Shown here: positions 17,218-25,022 of the stretch, piece after piece | How the letters are laid out: the number at the start of each line of letters is the position of its first letter | Numbering within the stretch: the first letter of the stretch is position 1 | Assembly: GCF_000014945.1 (NCBI RefSeq) | Contig: NC_008553.1 | Span: 682,001-746,000, forward strand | DNA from: Methanothrix thermoacetophila PT | GTDB taxonomy: Archaea > Halobacteriota > Methanosarcinia > Methanotrichales > Methanotrichaceae | DNA: 64,000 bases | Direction: 5' to 3' | Notes under the pieces: model-generated | Seen by the model: the letters and a program-made list of their open reading frames with translations, nothing else | The model's database searches: none | Told to the model about the DNA's origin: nothing | Program-made: the position numbers and the translations under genes

Positions 17218-17599
17218 TAAACCACCACCATTTATTTCGATCAGATATAGTAATAAAGTTATTGGAATAAAATCTTACTATTTTTGATTTACGCTTTTTT
17301 CAGTGAGTGCCACCTGTGGGTGACAGAGTTCGTGGCGGGCATGATAGTACCACAGGGGGTGTATGGGTAGCGGATATCCCTTTCTTCAGGGCAGGGAGGA
17401 ACGTTTTTATTCGAATCAGGCTCCTGATTCTGTAACCGTACAAAGCTGGGCGGACGTGAACGATTTTTGCTCATGTGGTATAATCGTTGAAGAAGCGAGT
17501 TCTGGCAACCAGATGCAATCGACTTTGCCTTTCTGCGAGGTCATCGATCCGCTGACTCACAGGGATGAGTTTTTAACCACATCAGCATACCGATACCAC
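17218..17599. other. Intergenic region between nikR and a plus-strand gene
   Basis: An A/T-rich block at 17240-17290 contains the ATAGTAA/TTACTAT palindrome. The rest (17300-17570) shows open frames without homology or ribosome sites; a TTTTTAA box at 17570-17576 is placed for a leaderless start at 17600. Confidence 0.45.
17247..17281. promoter_or_regulatory. Candidate operator upstream of nikR
   Basis: Perfect inverted heptamers ATAGTAA (17247-17253) and TTACTAT (17275-17281) are separated by 21 bp of A/T-rich DNA, about 30-65 bp before the nikR start. The arrangement (two half sites about 28 bp centre to centre) is longer than the well-known enterobacterial NikR site, so the assignment is tentative. 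Confidence 0.35.
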
Positions 17600-18160
17600 A
17601 TGCCAGATGCTGTGATCCTTTGCGACAGGTCTTTTCTTTATGAGAAGCTCTTCGAAGAGGCAGGTGCTGATGTCCAATTCATCAAACCTGAGATGCTCTG
17701 CAGCCCGTTCCTCCCCAGGTTCAGGGCTCTGATAATTCCAACAGGATTCGCAAACCAGCAGTATTCCAGAGCTCTGAGGAATCTGAGAGCCTGCAAGGAG
17801 GGGATAGAGAACTTCGTGCGCTCCGGTGGGGTCATCGTGGTCTTCGGCCCGCTGGTTCCGGAACACGACTACGACTGGCTTCCGATCGCGATAAGATACA
17901 GGGGTGAATACACAGAGGCAGCGCAGATAAACTTCTCATGCGAGGGGGCGCCACTCTGCAGCGATTCTGGGGACTGCGATGGCTACCTCGAGCCCAGCGA
18001 GGGGATCGAGGTGCTCGCCAGGGATTCTTCAGGACGACCGGTCCTGTGCGCAGGCAGATATGGCGAGGGCATGATATTCATCACATCAATCCACGAGTTT
18101 CCGTCAGCGGATTTTGTGAGGTATGTGATCTCAATGGGCAAGCCATCGAAGATCATATGA
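17600..18160 (+). CDS. Hypothetical protein with GATase-like (ThuA/DJ-1-type) fold
   Basis: From the ATG at 17600 (TATA-like TTTTTAA 24-30 nt upstream, so probably leaderless) the protein has 186 residues. MPDAVILCDRSFLYEKLFEE opens a beta-alpha unit. RALIIPTGFANQQ and GIENFVRSGGVIVVFGP resemble the flavodoxin-like layout of class I glutamine amidotransferase-like proteins, and YGEGMIFITSIHEFPS is near the end. No catalytic Cys-His pair can be assigned. Function unknown. The open frame extends to 17363, but the added part has no secondary-structure pattern or ribosome site. Confidence 0.55.
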   Translation: MPDAVILCDRSFLYEKLFEEAGADVQFIKPEMLCSPFLPRFRALIIPTGFANQQYSRALRNLRACKEGIENFVRSGGVIVVFGPLVPEHDYDWLPIAIRYRGEYTEAAQINFSCEGAPLCSDSGDCDGYLEPSEGIEVLARDSSGRPVLCAGRYGEGMIFITSIHEFPSADFVRYVISMGKPSKII

Positions 18161-18229
18161 AGGCATGTGCAGCCATCAGGGAAGATGGCCTCGAGAAGGG
18201 ACATCCTAAAAACACAGCGGAGGAATGCG

Positions 18230-18430
18230 ATGTACAGAAAGCAGAGCAGGCTGAGAGATGAGATCGAGTCGCTGAATGTGAAGCCCAAGGGTGGGGTTCT
18301 CCTGGTGAACCTGAGCACCGGAGAGCGCTGGAGCTTTGATTCGTACCACGATGCGATCGAGTTCATGAGGGGAAAAAAGGGAAGATGGTATCTGACAGCA
18401 AGTATAAACGAAAATATAACTAAAAAATGA
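18230..18430 (+). CDS. Small basic hypothetical protein (66 aa)
   Basis: ATG at 18230 has a GGAGG ribosome site 6 nt upstream (18219-18223), which decides this start over in-frame ATGs at 18167 and 18185. The product has a basic N-terminal helix (MYRKQSRLRDEIESL), then GGVLLVNLSTGERWSFDSY and a short C-terminal helix. I recognise no family. It follows the GATase-like gene by 69 bp and converges on the DUF1646 gene. Confidence 0.6.
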   Translation: MYRKQSRLRDEIESLNVKPKGGVLLVNLSTGERWSFDSYHDAIEFMRGKKGRWYLTASINENITKK

Positions 18431-18432
18431 AG

Positions 18433-19575
18433 TTACAGATGGAACTCCATGTGGAATGGGATATAGAATACCCAGATGAAGTAGAGAACCATCAGTACAA
18501 GGCCGAGCGGCACGCCGAGCCTCGCCCACTCCTTGCTCGTTATATTGAGCTTGCCTGCTGATATGATGTTGGGGATGTTCCCGGGGATCAGCATGCCTCC
18601 CGATATCAGCAACCCCATCAGCACAGCCTGGATCTGGGTTATCTCCATTGACGGGCTCAGCTCAGCAGCGGTCAGCGTAGCGTTATCGAGAATCGCGGAT
18701 ACCATGTTCACCCAGTACAGGATCTGGGGTGGAATCGTTAGCAGGTACTTGTCGATAACGATCTTCATGCCTCCGCCAAGGAGAAGCAGCGCCATGACGA
18801 AGATGTAGACCTTCAGAGCCCTGACGAAGACGTCTCTCAGGCCTGCAGCCTCCTCAGCCGCAACAGCACACGCCTCCTTCGCAGCCTTTCCTGTGAAGAA
18901 CATCGCGAGCAGTCCCATTGCCAGGCATCCTGGAATTATGTATACTGCGAGCCTGTTGAAGAGGAAGAAGAATCCTGCGTGATAGGGCGGTCCCTGCAGC
19001 TTGGTGATCGCTATCGTCGAGAGCGGCTCTCCGACTGGAGTCAGAACAGCGCCAAGACCTATCGAGAAGCATGCGATGATCACGACATTGATCTTCGTCT
19101 GCCTGTCAAGGGGCATGCAGTTGACGAGCTCGACGAGGAGAAGAGATGCTATGATCGCAGTTATTATGCTCGACGAGAGGCCGAGTATCACAACCATCAG
19201 GAAGACTATAACCTTGAGCGGGACGACCTCAAGAATCCTGGCCATGGCCCTCTGAGCCGTTGCTCTTCCATAATGGAAGAGCAGACCCGCAACCAGGACA
19301 GCAGGCACGATGCCCTTTATTATCGGCTCCTTCACGGCCTCCATAACGAGCTCCATGTGCCAGCCGATCTTCTCCACCATCTCTGGGTTGTTGGCGTAAA
19401 GATGCTCAAGAACCTCCTTGCTCTCAAATCCCGAAAGAGTCACTGCGAGCACACCCATTACGAAAAGAAACGCCTCCAGGTTGTGCTCTATCTTCCTCAC
19501 CATGAACGGGCCAACGAGCACGATCAGAACTATCGCAAATAGCCCGATATCAACGGGCGTCGGCTGTAATGCCAT
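18433..19575 (-). CDS. DUF1646 family integral membrane protein (ion transporter superfamily)
   Basis: The 380-residue protein has about ten hydrophobic helices. Two re-entrant-type motifs are visible: GLGAVLTPVGEPLSTIAI at about 172-189, and SAILDNATLTAAELSP then IPGNIPNIISAGKL in the second half. This repeat pattern is that of the IT superfamily (ArsB/NhaD-like anion or cation transporters). Substrate unknown. A GAGGTGA ribosome site lies 5 nt before the ATG. Confidence 0.8.
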   Translation of the reverse strand: MALQPTPVDIGLFAIVLIVLVGPFMVRKIEHNLEAFLFVMGVLAVTLSGFESKEVLEHLYANNPEMVEKIGWHMELVMEAVKEPIIKGIVPAVLVAGLLFHYGRATAQRAMARILEVVPLKVIVFLMVVILGLSSSIITAIIASLLLVELVNCMPLDRQTKINVVIIACFSIGLGAVLTPVGEPLSTIAITKLQGPPYHAGFFFLFNRLAVYIIPGCLAMGLLAMFFTGKAAKEACAVAAEEAAGLRDVFVRALKVYIFVMALLLLGGGMKIVIDKYLLTIPPQILYWVNMVSAILDNATLTAAELSPSMEITQIQAVLMGLLISGGMLIPGNIPNIISAGKLNITSKEWARLGVPLGLVLMVLYFIWVFYIPFHMEFHL

Positions 19576-19771
19576 TGAATCACCTCTTTATTCTACACCC
19601 ACAAGACTGAAAGTCTGTTGCCAGATGGTTTTTATCTATTAAATGGTTTTGGTTTTCAAAAGCCGATGCTCGATTTCAGATGCTCTGAGGAGATCAGTGT
19701 TCAGAAGGGCCTCGCTGGCGCCTCCCTGTGTGCCTGAAATGCACAAAAAGTGGCTGATGCCCCGGAGGGCG

Positions 19772-20860
19772 TCAGCTTGATTTGAGCCGGAGATTTATGT
19801 TGTCCATGAAGTCGCATGCTCCGCCGATGCATCCTCTCCTGAGCGGCTGGTCCTTGAAGAGTATCTTGCGCATTATCTCAAATGACCCCAGGTACTCCTC
19901 GTGCTCCTTCATGCTCCTCTGTCCCGGTTTGGATTGCCGCGCGTCGAGCATGAAGTAGCCTGTGAAGTTGTCTGCGGTCTTGAATTCAGCGCTTCTTCCC
20001 AGCGTTCCCGTCTGGTAGAGATTGAAGTTCTGGTTCTTGAACTCCATCGCCTGGAGGTTGTAGCTCTCCCTGACCTTCGCGCCGATCCCGCCGAAGGCGA
20101 TCGAGCTTCTGAAGCTCTCGCTCCCCATGAGCGTGTCTCCGGGCGCCAGAGCTACATAGTCATCGACAGCGTCCTGCTCCTCGAAGTTCGGATTTCTCCC
20201 CTTCGCCCTGTCCACCAGATACTCGTTCTTCACCAGCGCCTCGACGCTGCCGCTGAAGTAGACGTCCTTGTTCGATTTTATCCCGGAGTTCATCGACCTG
20301 ACGTCCTTGCTGAGCTGGAACTGGCCGCTCCCGCTGATCATGGTCTCGGATGCGTAATCGTATCCCTGGACCTTGAACTTCTCTGTATCTGATGAGGATT
20401 CTGCGCCTGGTGCTGTCGCTGTGACCCTGAATCTGTAATCACCTCCCATGGCGTTTGTGGGCGGCGTGACCTGGAGCGGCTCCGAGACCTCGCCGCCGGC
20501 AGGTATGAACACCTCCGTGGAGGTCCAGGTGAACCAGTCCATACCGCAGGTCTCAGGGCTGACTGTGATGGTGGCGGTCACGTTCGTGTACCCCTCGTTC
20601 CTCACGTTCACAATGTAGTCCAGTGTCTTCCCCGGGGTTGTGTACTCCTTATCCCGCTCGTTGATGGGACCGGTCTGCTGCACAGAGACGACGAGCTTCC
20701 CAGGGGCGATTGGTGTGGGCGGAACGGACGGGATGTCAAAAGAGCTTGATGGATACGATGGATACACTGAGTCCGCTGCGTACGGCGGGCCTGTTGGGCT
20801 CTCCTCAACAGTGGCTGATGCTGGAATCAGCAGAAGCGCCAGGATCAGAATCCAGATCAA
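19772..20860 (-). CDS. Exported protein with CARDB-like domain; member of a local secreted family
   Basis: A TTG at 20860 with a GGTGG ribosome site 5 nt upstream starts a 362-residue protein with signal peptide IWILILALLLIPASA. A Pro/Ser/Tyr-rich linker leads to a CARDB-like beta domain (about 55-165, with GKTLDYIVNVRNEG). The C-terminal half shares three motifs with the next two genes: SGSGQF, FGGIGAKVRESY and LGSFEIMRKI, ending in a Cys pair (RRGCIGGACDF). Function unknown; a cell-surface or sheath role is inference. An upstream in-frame ATG at 20911 would overlap the previous gene and has no ribosome site. Confidence 0.7.
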   Translation of the reverse strand: MIWILILALLLIPASATVEESPTGPPYAADSVYPSYPSSSFDIPSVPPTPIAPGKLVVSVQQTGPINERDKEYTTPGKTLDYIVNVRNEGYTNVTATITVSPETCGMDWFTWTSTEVFIPAGGEVSEPLQVTPPTNAMGGDYRFRVTATAPGAESSSDTEKFKVQGYDYASETMISGSGQFQLSKDVRSMNSGIKSNKDVYFSGSVEALVKNEYLVDRAKGRNPNFEEQDAVDDYVALAPGDTLMGSESFRSSIAFGGIGAKVRESYNLQAMEFKNQNFNLYQTGTLGRSAEFKTADNFTGYFMLDARQSKPGQRSMKEHEEYLGSFEIMRKILFKDQPLRRGCIGGACDFMDNINLRLKSS

Positions 20861-20889
20861 TGGAACCACCTCAAAAAAAAAAGAGGGAA

Positions 20890-21705
20890 TCAGCAGTCTA
20901 CACCCTGGCACGGGCTGGGCTTCTCCTCAGCGAACGGCGCCTCGTGGAACTTGATCAGCTTCTCGACCTCGAAGTTGCCTGTGAACGACTGGTGATCCTT
21001 TATGTCCTTGTAGAATATCTTGTGCCACTTGGAGTCGGTGCCCCATGTGCCGTTGAAGTAGTTCCTGGTCTCAAAGCCGACGAGATGCGTCGGGCTCACG
21101 TTGTACTTCAGGTTGTACTGCTCTGCCTTAGCAAGGTTCTCATCGATCTCTCCAGGATCTACCTTCTTGTTATTATTCGCATCTTTCCACCCCCACGGCA
21201 TTCCTGTCGCAGGGTTCGCGGTCCAGTGACCTGTTGGATCCGTCGATGAGAAGAAGACCTTCTGCTCCTTCTCCATCTCTGTTACAGAGAAGACCTCCTG
21301 GACCTCTGCTCCGATGCCTCCGTAGAAGGCCTTTGAGTGGAGGTACTTGCCACCGACGAGCGGTGTATCTCCTGAGTAGGTCATCTTCGAGTTCTCATAG
21401 AGGTTGAGCGGAAGGCTCTTCGTCTCGTTGGGTCCTGTCCTGTTCAACCTGCTCGCGTTCTCCGAGAGCAGGTGCTCGGAGTCGAGCTCGAAATCGCCGT
21501 CGCCAGCCATCACGTTGTAGTACTCGAGAGCGATCTTCTTGTCCACGATCGACGTGCTTATGTCTATAACACCGTTCCCTGCCACCTTCTGCGCCTCGCA
21601 GTACTGCTCGTACTGCTTTGGCTCTGGAAGTGGTGGATTTGCTGAAGCCAGATTACATGCTAAAAGAGCAGCTATAAGCATTGCCGCTATTACTACTCCC
21701 TTCAT
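20890..21705 (-). CDS. Exported protein, local secreted family
   Basis: 271 residues with a clear signal peptide (VVIAAMLIAALLACNLASA). It shares with its neighbours AGDGDFEL, YGGIGAEVQEVFSVTEME and FTGNFEVEKLIKF, and ends in a Cys-rich tail (PSPCQGVDC). A DANNNKKVDPGEID segment looks like a calcium-binding dockerin/EF-type loop. A GGGGGTGA ribosome site and a TATA box about 50 nt upstream give it its own promoter. Function unknown. Confidence 0.75.
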   Translation of the reverse strand: MKGVVIAAMLIAALLACNLASANPPLPEPKQYEQYCEAQKVAGNGVIDISTSIVDKKIALEYYNVMAGDGDFELDSEHLLSENASRLNRTGPNETKSLPLNLYENSKMTYSGDTPLVGGKYLHSKAFYGGIGAEVQEVFSVTEMEKEQKVFFSSTDPTGHWTANPATGMPWGWKDANNNKKVDPGEIDENLAKAEQYNLKYNVSPTHLVGFETRNYFNGTWGTDSKWHKIFYKDIKDHQSFTGNFEVEKLIKFHEAPFAEEKPSPCQGVDC

Positions 21706-21750
21706 TCAGTTTCACCCCCTTAGGTTTATCTCAGATGTTCTCTCTCTTGT

Positions 21751-21758
21751 TATATAAA
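21751..21758 (-). promoter_or_regulatory. TATA box for the exported protein at 20890-21705
   Basis: TTTATATA on the minus strand, 46-53 nt before the ATG at 21705, within a strongly A/T-rich block in an otherwise G/C-rich region. Confidence 0.55.
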
Positions 21759-21867
21759 TTTTATTTATCCCCTCCGGCGCGCATGAGGATGGATGCAAAG
21801 AGCGGACGTGAGTGCGGGAGGGATATAATCAGGAGAAGAATTCGATCGAAGTTGGATAAAAATAGTT

Positions 21868-21887
21868 CAGACCCCGTGCGGGGTCTG
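21868..21887 (-). terminator. Hairpin terminator after the exported protein gene at 21903
   Basis: A perfect 8-bp stem, CAGACCCC with GGGGTCTG and a 4-nt loop, lies 16 bp downstream of the gene's stop. On the minus strand it is followed by AACTATTTTTATCC. This is a strong terminator-like hairpin separating two related exported-protein genes. Confidence 0.75.
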
Positions 21888-21902
21888 CGTCAGGCTACGC
21901 GT

Positions 21903-22634
21903 TCAGATGCACGGGAGCCAGTCGACGCTTATCGCGCCGCATGTCGAGTTGCCCCAGAGCTGGATGAACTTCTCGATCGAGAAGACACCAGTCAGGTCCT
22001 CAACGCTGCGGCCGTACTCGACGTGCCTGCCCTTGACTATGGCCTCAGCCATGGGCTCGCGGGACATCCAGCCGATGTGAGCGACGCCGATCACGTTGCT
22101 GTTGAAGTTCGCCTCAAGGACGCCTGTGCAGCAGTTCTCCTGGAGTGTCGCACCATACAGCCTGGTCTTGACCTCTGTGTTCTTCTGCAGGTGCTCCGCA
22201 TGCGTGTACATCTCTGTCACGACAGCGCCGATCCTGTAGTTCTGGACGCAGAGCTTCTCGATCCACTTCTGGTCGTATGTGCCTGTCTGGTAGCTCACAG
22301 GCATGTACTCGAACTCAGCTTCCTTGGTGAAGTTGATGTAGTCCATGCAGGGTTCGCCGGTCGGGTAGTCGCAGTCGGCTAAACAACCTCTCATATCCCT
22401 GTTCAGCTGCCTCTCGGCCTCGAGCTCAGTCCTCTCGATGATCACGTTACCGGATCCGGACTCCTTCTCGACAAGCTTGGCGCCTGCATATCCATACTGT
22501 GTGGAGATGATCATCTCCACGTTCTTGTAGCCGACGCCCTTAATGGTCGCCTTCTCGTACATGTAGTTGGCTGCGCTGGCCATGCCGACAAGAGCCAGAG
22601 CAACAACTACGAGAACAGCCAGTTCTCTCTTCAT
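21903..22634 (-). CDS. Exported protein, local secreted family
   Basis: 243 residues with signal peptide LAVLVVVALALVGMASA after MKRE. Family motifs: SGSGNVII, YRIGAVVTEMY and LTGVFSIEKFIQL, then a C-terminal cysteine pair (STCGAI..WLPCI). Several internal Cys (GCLADCDYPTGEPC; ENCCTG) suggest disulfides, fitting an extracellular location. A GGAGGTGGG ribosome site precedes the ATG. Function unknown; paralogy to the two genes downstream is visible by eye but distant. Confidence 0.75.
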   Translation of the reverse strand: MKRELAVLVVVALALVGMASAANYMYEKATIKGVGYKNVEMIISTQYGYAGAKLVEKESGSGNVIIERTELEAERQLNRDMRGCLADCDYPTGEPCMDYINFTKEAEFEYMPVSYQTGTYDQKWIEKLCVQNYRIGAVVTEMYTHAEHLQKNTEVKTRLYGATLQENCCTGVLEANFNSNVIGVAHIGWMSREPMAEAIVKGRHVEYGRSVEDLTGVFSIEKFIQLWGNSTCGAISVDWLPCI

Positions 22635-23106
22635 TTCGTTCCCACCTCCATTTTGTTACCCTCAGTTAAAGGATCGATACCTCAGCAGATGCCCCGACGT
22701 GGTCGAGGCCTCCCGAAAGAATCGGGGGATGCTGAAGCTCCCTGAGGCCCCGGGATCCAGACCTCCCGTCTGGCAGATGAACGCAGAAAAAGCAACTGCG
22801 CCCATCACCTCCGGCCATGCTCCACAGCACACGCCGGAGCCCCCAAACGACCTCTCAGGTTCAGGGTACCTGATCTTAAGACACACGTCAAATATTTCAG
22901 TGTTTTGCTCAGGCACAAATCCTGACTTCATATTGATAGCATATAAACATAACGGGCGAGGGCACCATATCGATGCCTCCATATTTCAGCCAGTATTTCT
23001 GCATCAGTGGAGGCTGATCCCATGTGTGGGCTTCAACCACTCTCTGACATTTCTCCCCAGTGCCCGAGGGATAGATTAATACGTTGCGAGCAGCTCTTAA
23101 GCTAGA
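22635..23106. other. Intergenic region before tRNA-Glu
   Basis: About 470 bp without a supported gene. A small hairpin (CCAGAC/GTCTGG) lies near 22757-22773, and a TTTAACTG TATA-like box near 22668-22676 on the minus strand serves the exported gene. Open frames here lack ribosome sites. Confidence 0.45.
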
Positions 23107-23181
23107 GCTCCGGTAGTGTAGCCAGGTCAATCATTCCGGCCTTTCGAGCCGAAGACTCGGGTTCAAATCCCGACCGGAGCA
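23107..23181 (+). tRNA. tRNA-Glu (anticodon TTC)
   Basis: A full cloverleaf is visible: 7-bp acceptor GCTCCGG/CCGGAGC, D arm, anticodon loop CTTTCGA with anticodon TTC, and T arm with GGTTCAAATCC. The discriminator base is A and CCA is not encoded, so the CCA-adding enzyme is needed. One C-A mismatch sits at the outer end of the anticodon stem. No intron. Confidence 0.95.
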
Positions 23182-23552
23182 TGATCCGCACCCACTGTAT
23201 GTTTTTCATTATGATGATAGTCGCGGAATACTGGAAATAATATTCTTCTGGGAAATATCATCATATTATAGTCCTTTGCGTCACTTCATGTAAATCCATT
23301 TAAAATCTACTGGATGTGTCATACTTCATAGATGATTTTATGTGACGTGCAATATTATATCAACTTATACGGAATACTATAATATAGGCTTTGTTTGACA
23401 TGGCCGGAACCGGGGATGTTCGGAGAAATCCTGTGAGTTCGGCCTGGTCTGGCTCACGGTCCCTAAAATGTTTTTATATAAAATATCATACATACAATTA
23501 CTTATCGACATGGGCAAATTGTAGGAAAGGGGGTTAGAATACTCGCATGCGA
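23182..23552. other. A/T-rich spacer between two tRNA genes with a G/C-rich island
   Basis: The 370-bp gap is A/T-rich except for a G/C-rich block at 23401-23464, which has a TATA-like box upstream and a T-run downstream (see the ncRNA entry). No protein gene is supported. Confidence 0.5.
23401..23475 (+). ncRNA. Candidate structured small RNA
   Basis: A G/C-rich island in A/T-rich DNA. GGCCG-G-AAC at 23403 can pair with GTTCGGCC at 23437-23444, enclosing a second small stem (GGAT/ATCC). ACTATAATATAGG at 23376-23388 is placed as a TATA box about 20-25 nt before the island, and TTTTTAT at 23471-23477 follows it. No C/D or H/ACA motifs were found and no known RNA family is recognised, so this rests on composition, structure and flanking signals only. 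Confidence 0.35.
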
Positions 23553-23625
23553 TAGTCCCGGGCGGATTCGAACCGCCGTCGCTGGCTCCAAAGGCCGGCA
23601 GGATTGGCCCCTACCCCACGGGACT
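23553..23625 (-). tRNA. tRNA-Gln (anticodon TTG)
   Basis: On the minus strand the acceptor AGTCCCG pairs with CGGGACT, the anticodon loop CTTTGGA contains TTG, and the T arm has GGTTCGAATCC. Discriminator A; CCA is not encoded. The 73-nt length and lack of intron are normal. Confidence 0.95.
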
Positions 23626-23646
23626 CCGGTCTGGATCTTGCCCTGG

Positions 23647-23656
23647 CTATATATAT
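23647..23656 (+). promoter_or_regulatory. TATA box of the NrpR gene
   Basis: CTATATATAT centred 28 nt before the ATG at 23680, with no ribosome site between; supports a leaderless mRNA and the choice of this ATG. Confidence 0.55.
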
Positions 23657-23679
23657 TCCCTTCCTCGTTCTGATGATCG

Positions 23680-24624
23680 ATGAGAGGGCGCGACCAGAGG
23701 AAGCTCCTGGAGATTCTGAGAGTCATAGCAGAGGCGAAGAGGCCGGTGGGCGCGAGGACCATCTCGGACATGCTCAGCAGCCGGGGGTATAACCTCGGCG
23801 AGAGGGCGGTGCGGTACAATCTCAGAATACTGGATGAGCTGGGATTCACAAGACGTTACGGCTACTCGGGTAGAATCGCAACCTCTCTCGGTCTCAAGGA
23901 GCTCAGGGACGCGCTGATACACGAGCGGATAGGCTTCGTGAACACACTGATAGAGGAGTACATGCTCCGCACCACATTCGATTTCGCGAGCGGCGACCTG
24001 GTGGCGAACATCAGCCTCATCGACAGGAACGATCTCGAGAGGGCGCTTGAAATAATGGAGATGGTCGCAGAGTCCGGGTACTCCGGGGATCTGGTGCGCG
24101 TGCATCACAAAGATGACTGCGCGGAGATCGGGACGGTGTGCAGCATCACCGTGGACGGGCTTCTCCTGAGAGCAGGGATACCTGTGAACACCACATTCGC
24201 AGGAGTCCTCGAGATCAGGAACGGGGAGCCCTGCAGGTTCTCGGATCTGATCGCGTACGCAGGCACATCCATAGACCCCATGAGGGCGTTCATGGCGAGG
24301 AGGATCGCCAGGGTGATGGACGCGGTGCGCTCCGGCTCCGGAAAGGTCCTGGCGAACGTGAGGGAGGTCCCGGTCAGCGCTCTGGAGGATGCGATGCGCG
24401 TGCTGGATCGCGCGCGCTCGATCGTCGGGAGGATCGCTGTGGGCGCGCCAGGCGATGATGTGCTTGGATGCCCTGTGGCGCCGGGTCGTGTGGGCATAGC
24501 GATATGCGCGGGCGTCAACGCTCCTGTGGCGGTCGCCGAGTGCGGTATACGCATCCGGACCTGCCCGATATCCACGCTCATCCCCTGCGGCGAGATGTCT
24601 CGGATAAGGTTTTATAAGAGCTGA
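23680..24624 (+). CDS. nrpR: NrpR-type transcriptional regulator of nitrogen metabolism
   Basis: The 314-residue protein has an N-terminal winged helix (LLEILRVIAEA, then ARTISDMLSSRGYNLGERAV at about 25-44). It is followed by one NrpR (DUF128) regulatory domain, with the conserved VGAPGDDVLGCPVAPGRVGI region at about 252-271. In methanogens NrpR represses nif and glnA operons and responds to 2-oxoglutarate (family knowledge). This is the short form with a single regulatory domain, which elsewhere can pair with a second NrpR. No nif genes are in the window. Confidence 0.87.
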   Translation: MRGRDQRKLLEILRVIAEAKRPVGARTISDMLSSRGYNLGERAVRYNLRILDELGFTRRYGYSGRIATSLGLKELRDALIHERIGFVNTLIEEYMLRTTFDFASGDLVANISLIDRNDLERALEIMEMVAESGYSGDLVRVHHKDDCAEIGTVCSITVDGLLLRAGIPVNTTFAGVLEIRNGEPCRFSDLIAYAGTSIDPMRAFMARRIARVMDAVRSGSGKVLANVREVPVSALEDAMRVLDRARSIVGRIAVGAPGDDVLGCPVAPGRVGIAICAGVNAPVAVAECGIRIRTCPISTLIPCGEMSRIRFYKS

Positions 24625-24650
24625 GAATGGCGGTAATCGAGGTCAGAAAG

Positions 24651-25022
24651 ATGGCTGTCAGAGTTGTGATATCAGATCCAAATACAGGAAAGGCATATCA
24701 GGTCGAGCTCAAGGACGCGGGCAAGCTCATCGGTAAGAAGATAGGGGACGCTGTTGAGGGCGATCTCCTTGGGCTGCCGGGATACGCTGTTACGATAACA
24801 GGCGGCAGCGATCGCGACGGCTTCCCGATGCGCAGCGATCTCCCGGGGATGCAGCGGAAGAGGCTTCTCCTCGCGGGCGGCGTCGGGTACAGGCCGCGCG
24901 TGAAGGGGCTGAAGCGAAGGAAGAGCGTCTGCGGGCGCGAGATCTCGCCGAACATAAGCCAGATCAACGTCAAGATAACAGAGTACGGCGCGAAGCCGAT
25001 CGAGGAGCTGCTCAAAGCGTAA
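24651..25022 (+). CDS. rps6e: Ribosomal protein S6e
   Basis: From the ATG at 24651 (GAGGT ribosome site 7 nt upstream; TATA-like TTTTATAAG at about 24609) the protein has 123 residues, matching archaeal S6e length. It begins MAVRVVISDPNTGKAYQ and includes GGSDRDGFPMR and GVGYRPRVKGLKRRKS. A small-subunit ribosomal protein. The in-frame ATG at 24627 is too close to the TATA box. The gene end overlaps the convergent reductase gene by 11 bp. Confidence 0.95.
   Translation: MAVRVVISDPNTGKAYQVELKDAGKLIGKKIGDAVEGDLLGLPGYAVTITGGSDRDGFPMRSDLPGMQRKRLLLAGGVGYRPRVKGLKRRKSVCGREISPNISQINVKITEYGAKPIEELLKA

Noticed and set aside
17363-17599. Extended N-terminus of the GATase-like protein
   Set aside because: The extra 79 residues show no fold pattern, no ribosome site at 17363, and a TATA-like box is placed for the inner ATG.
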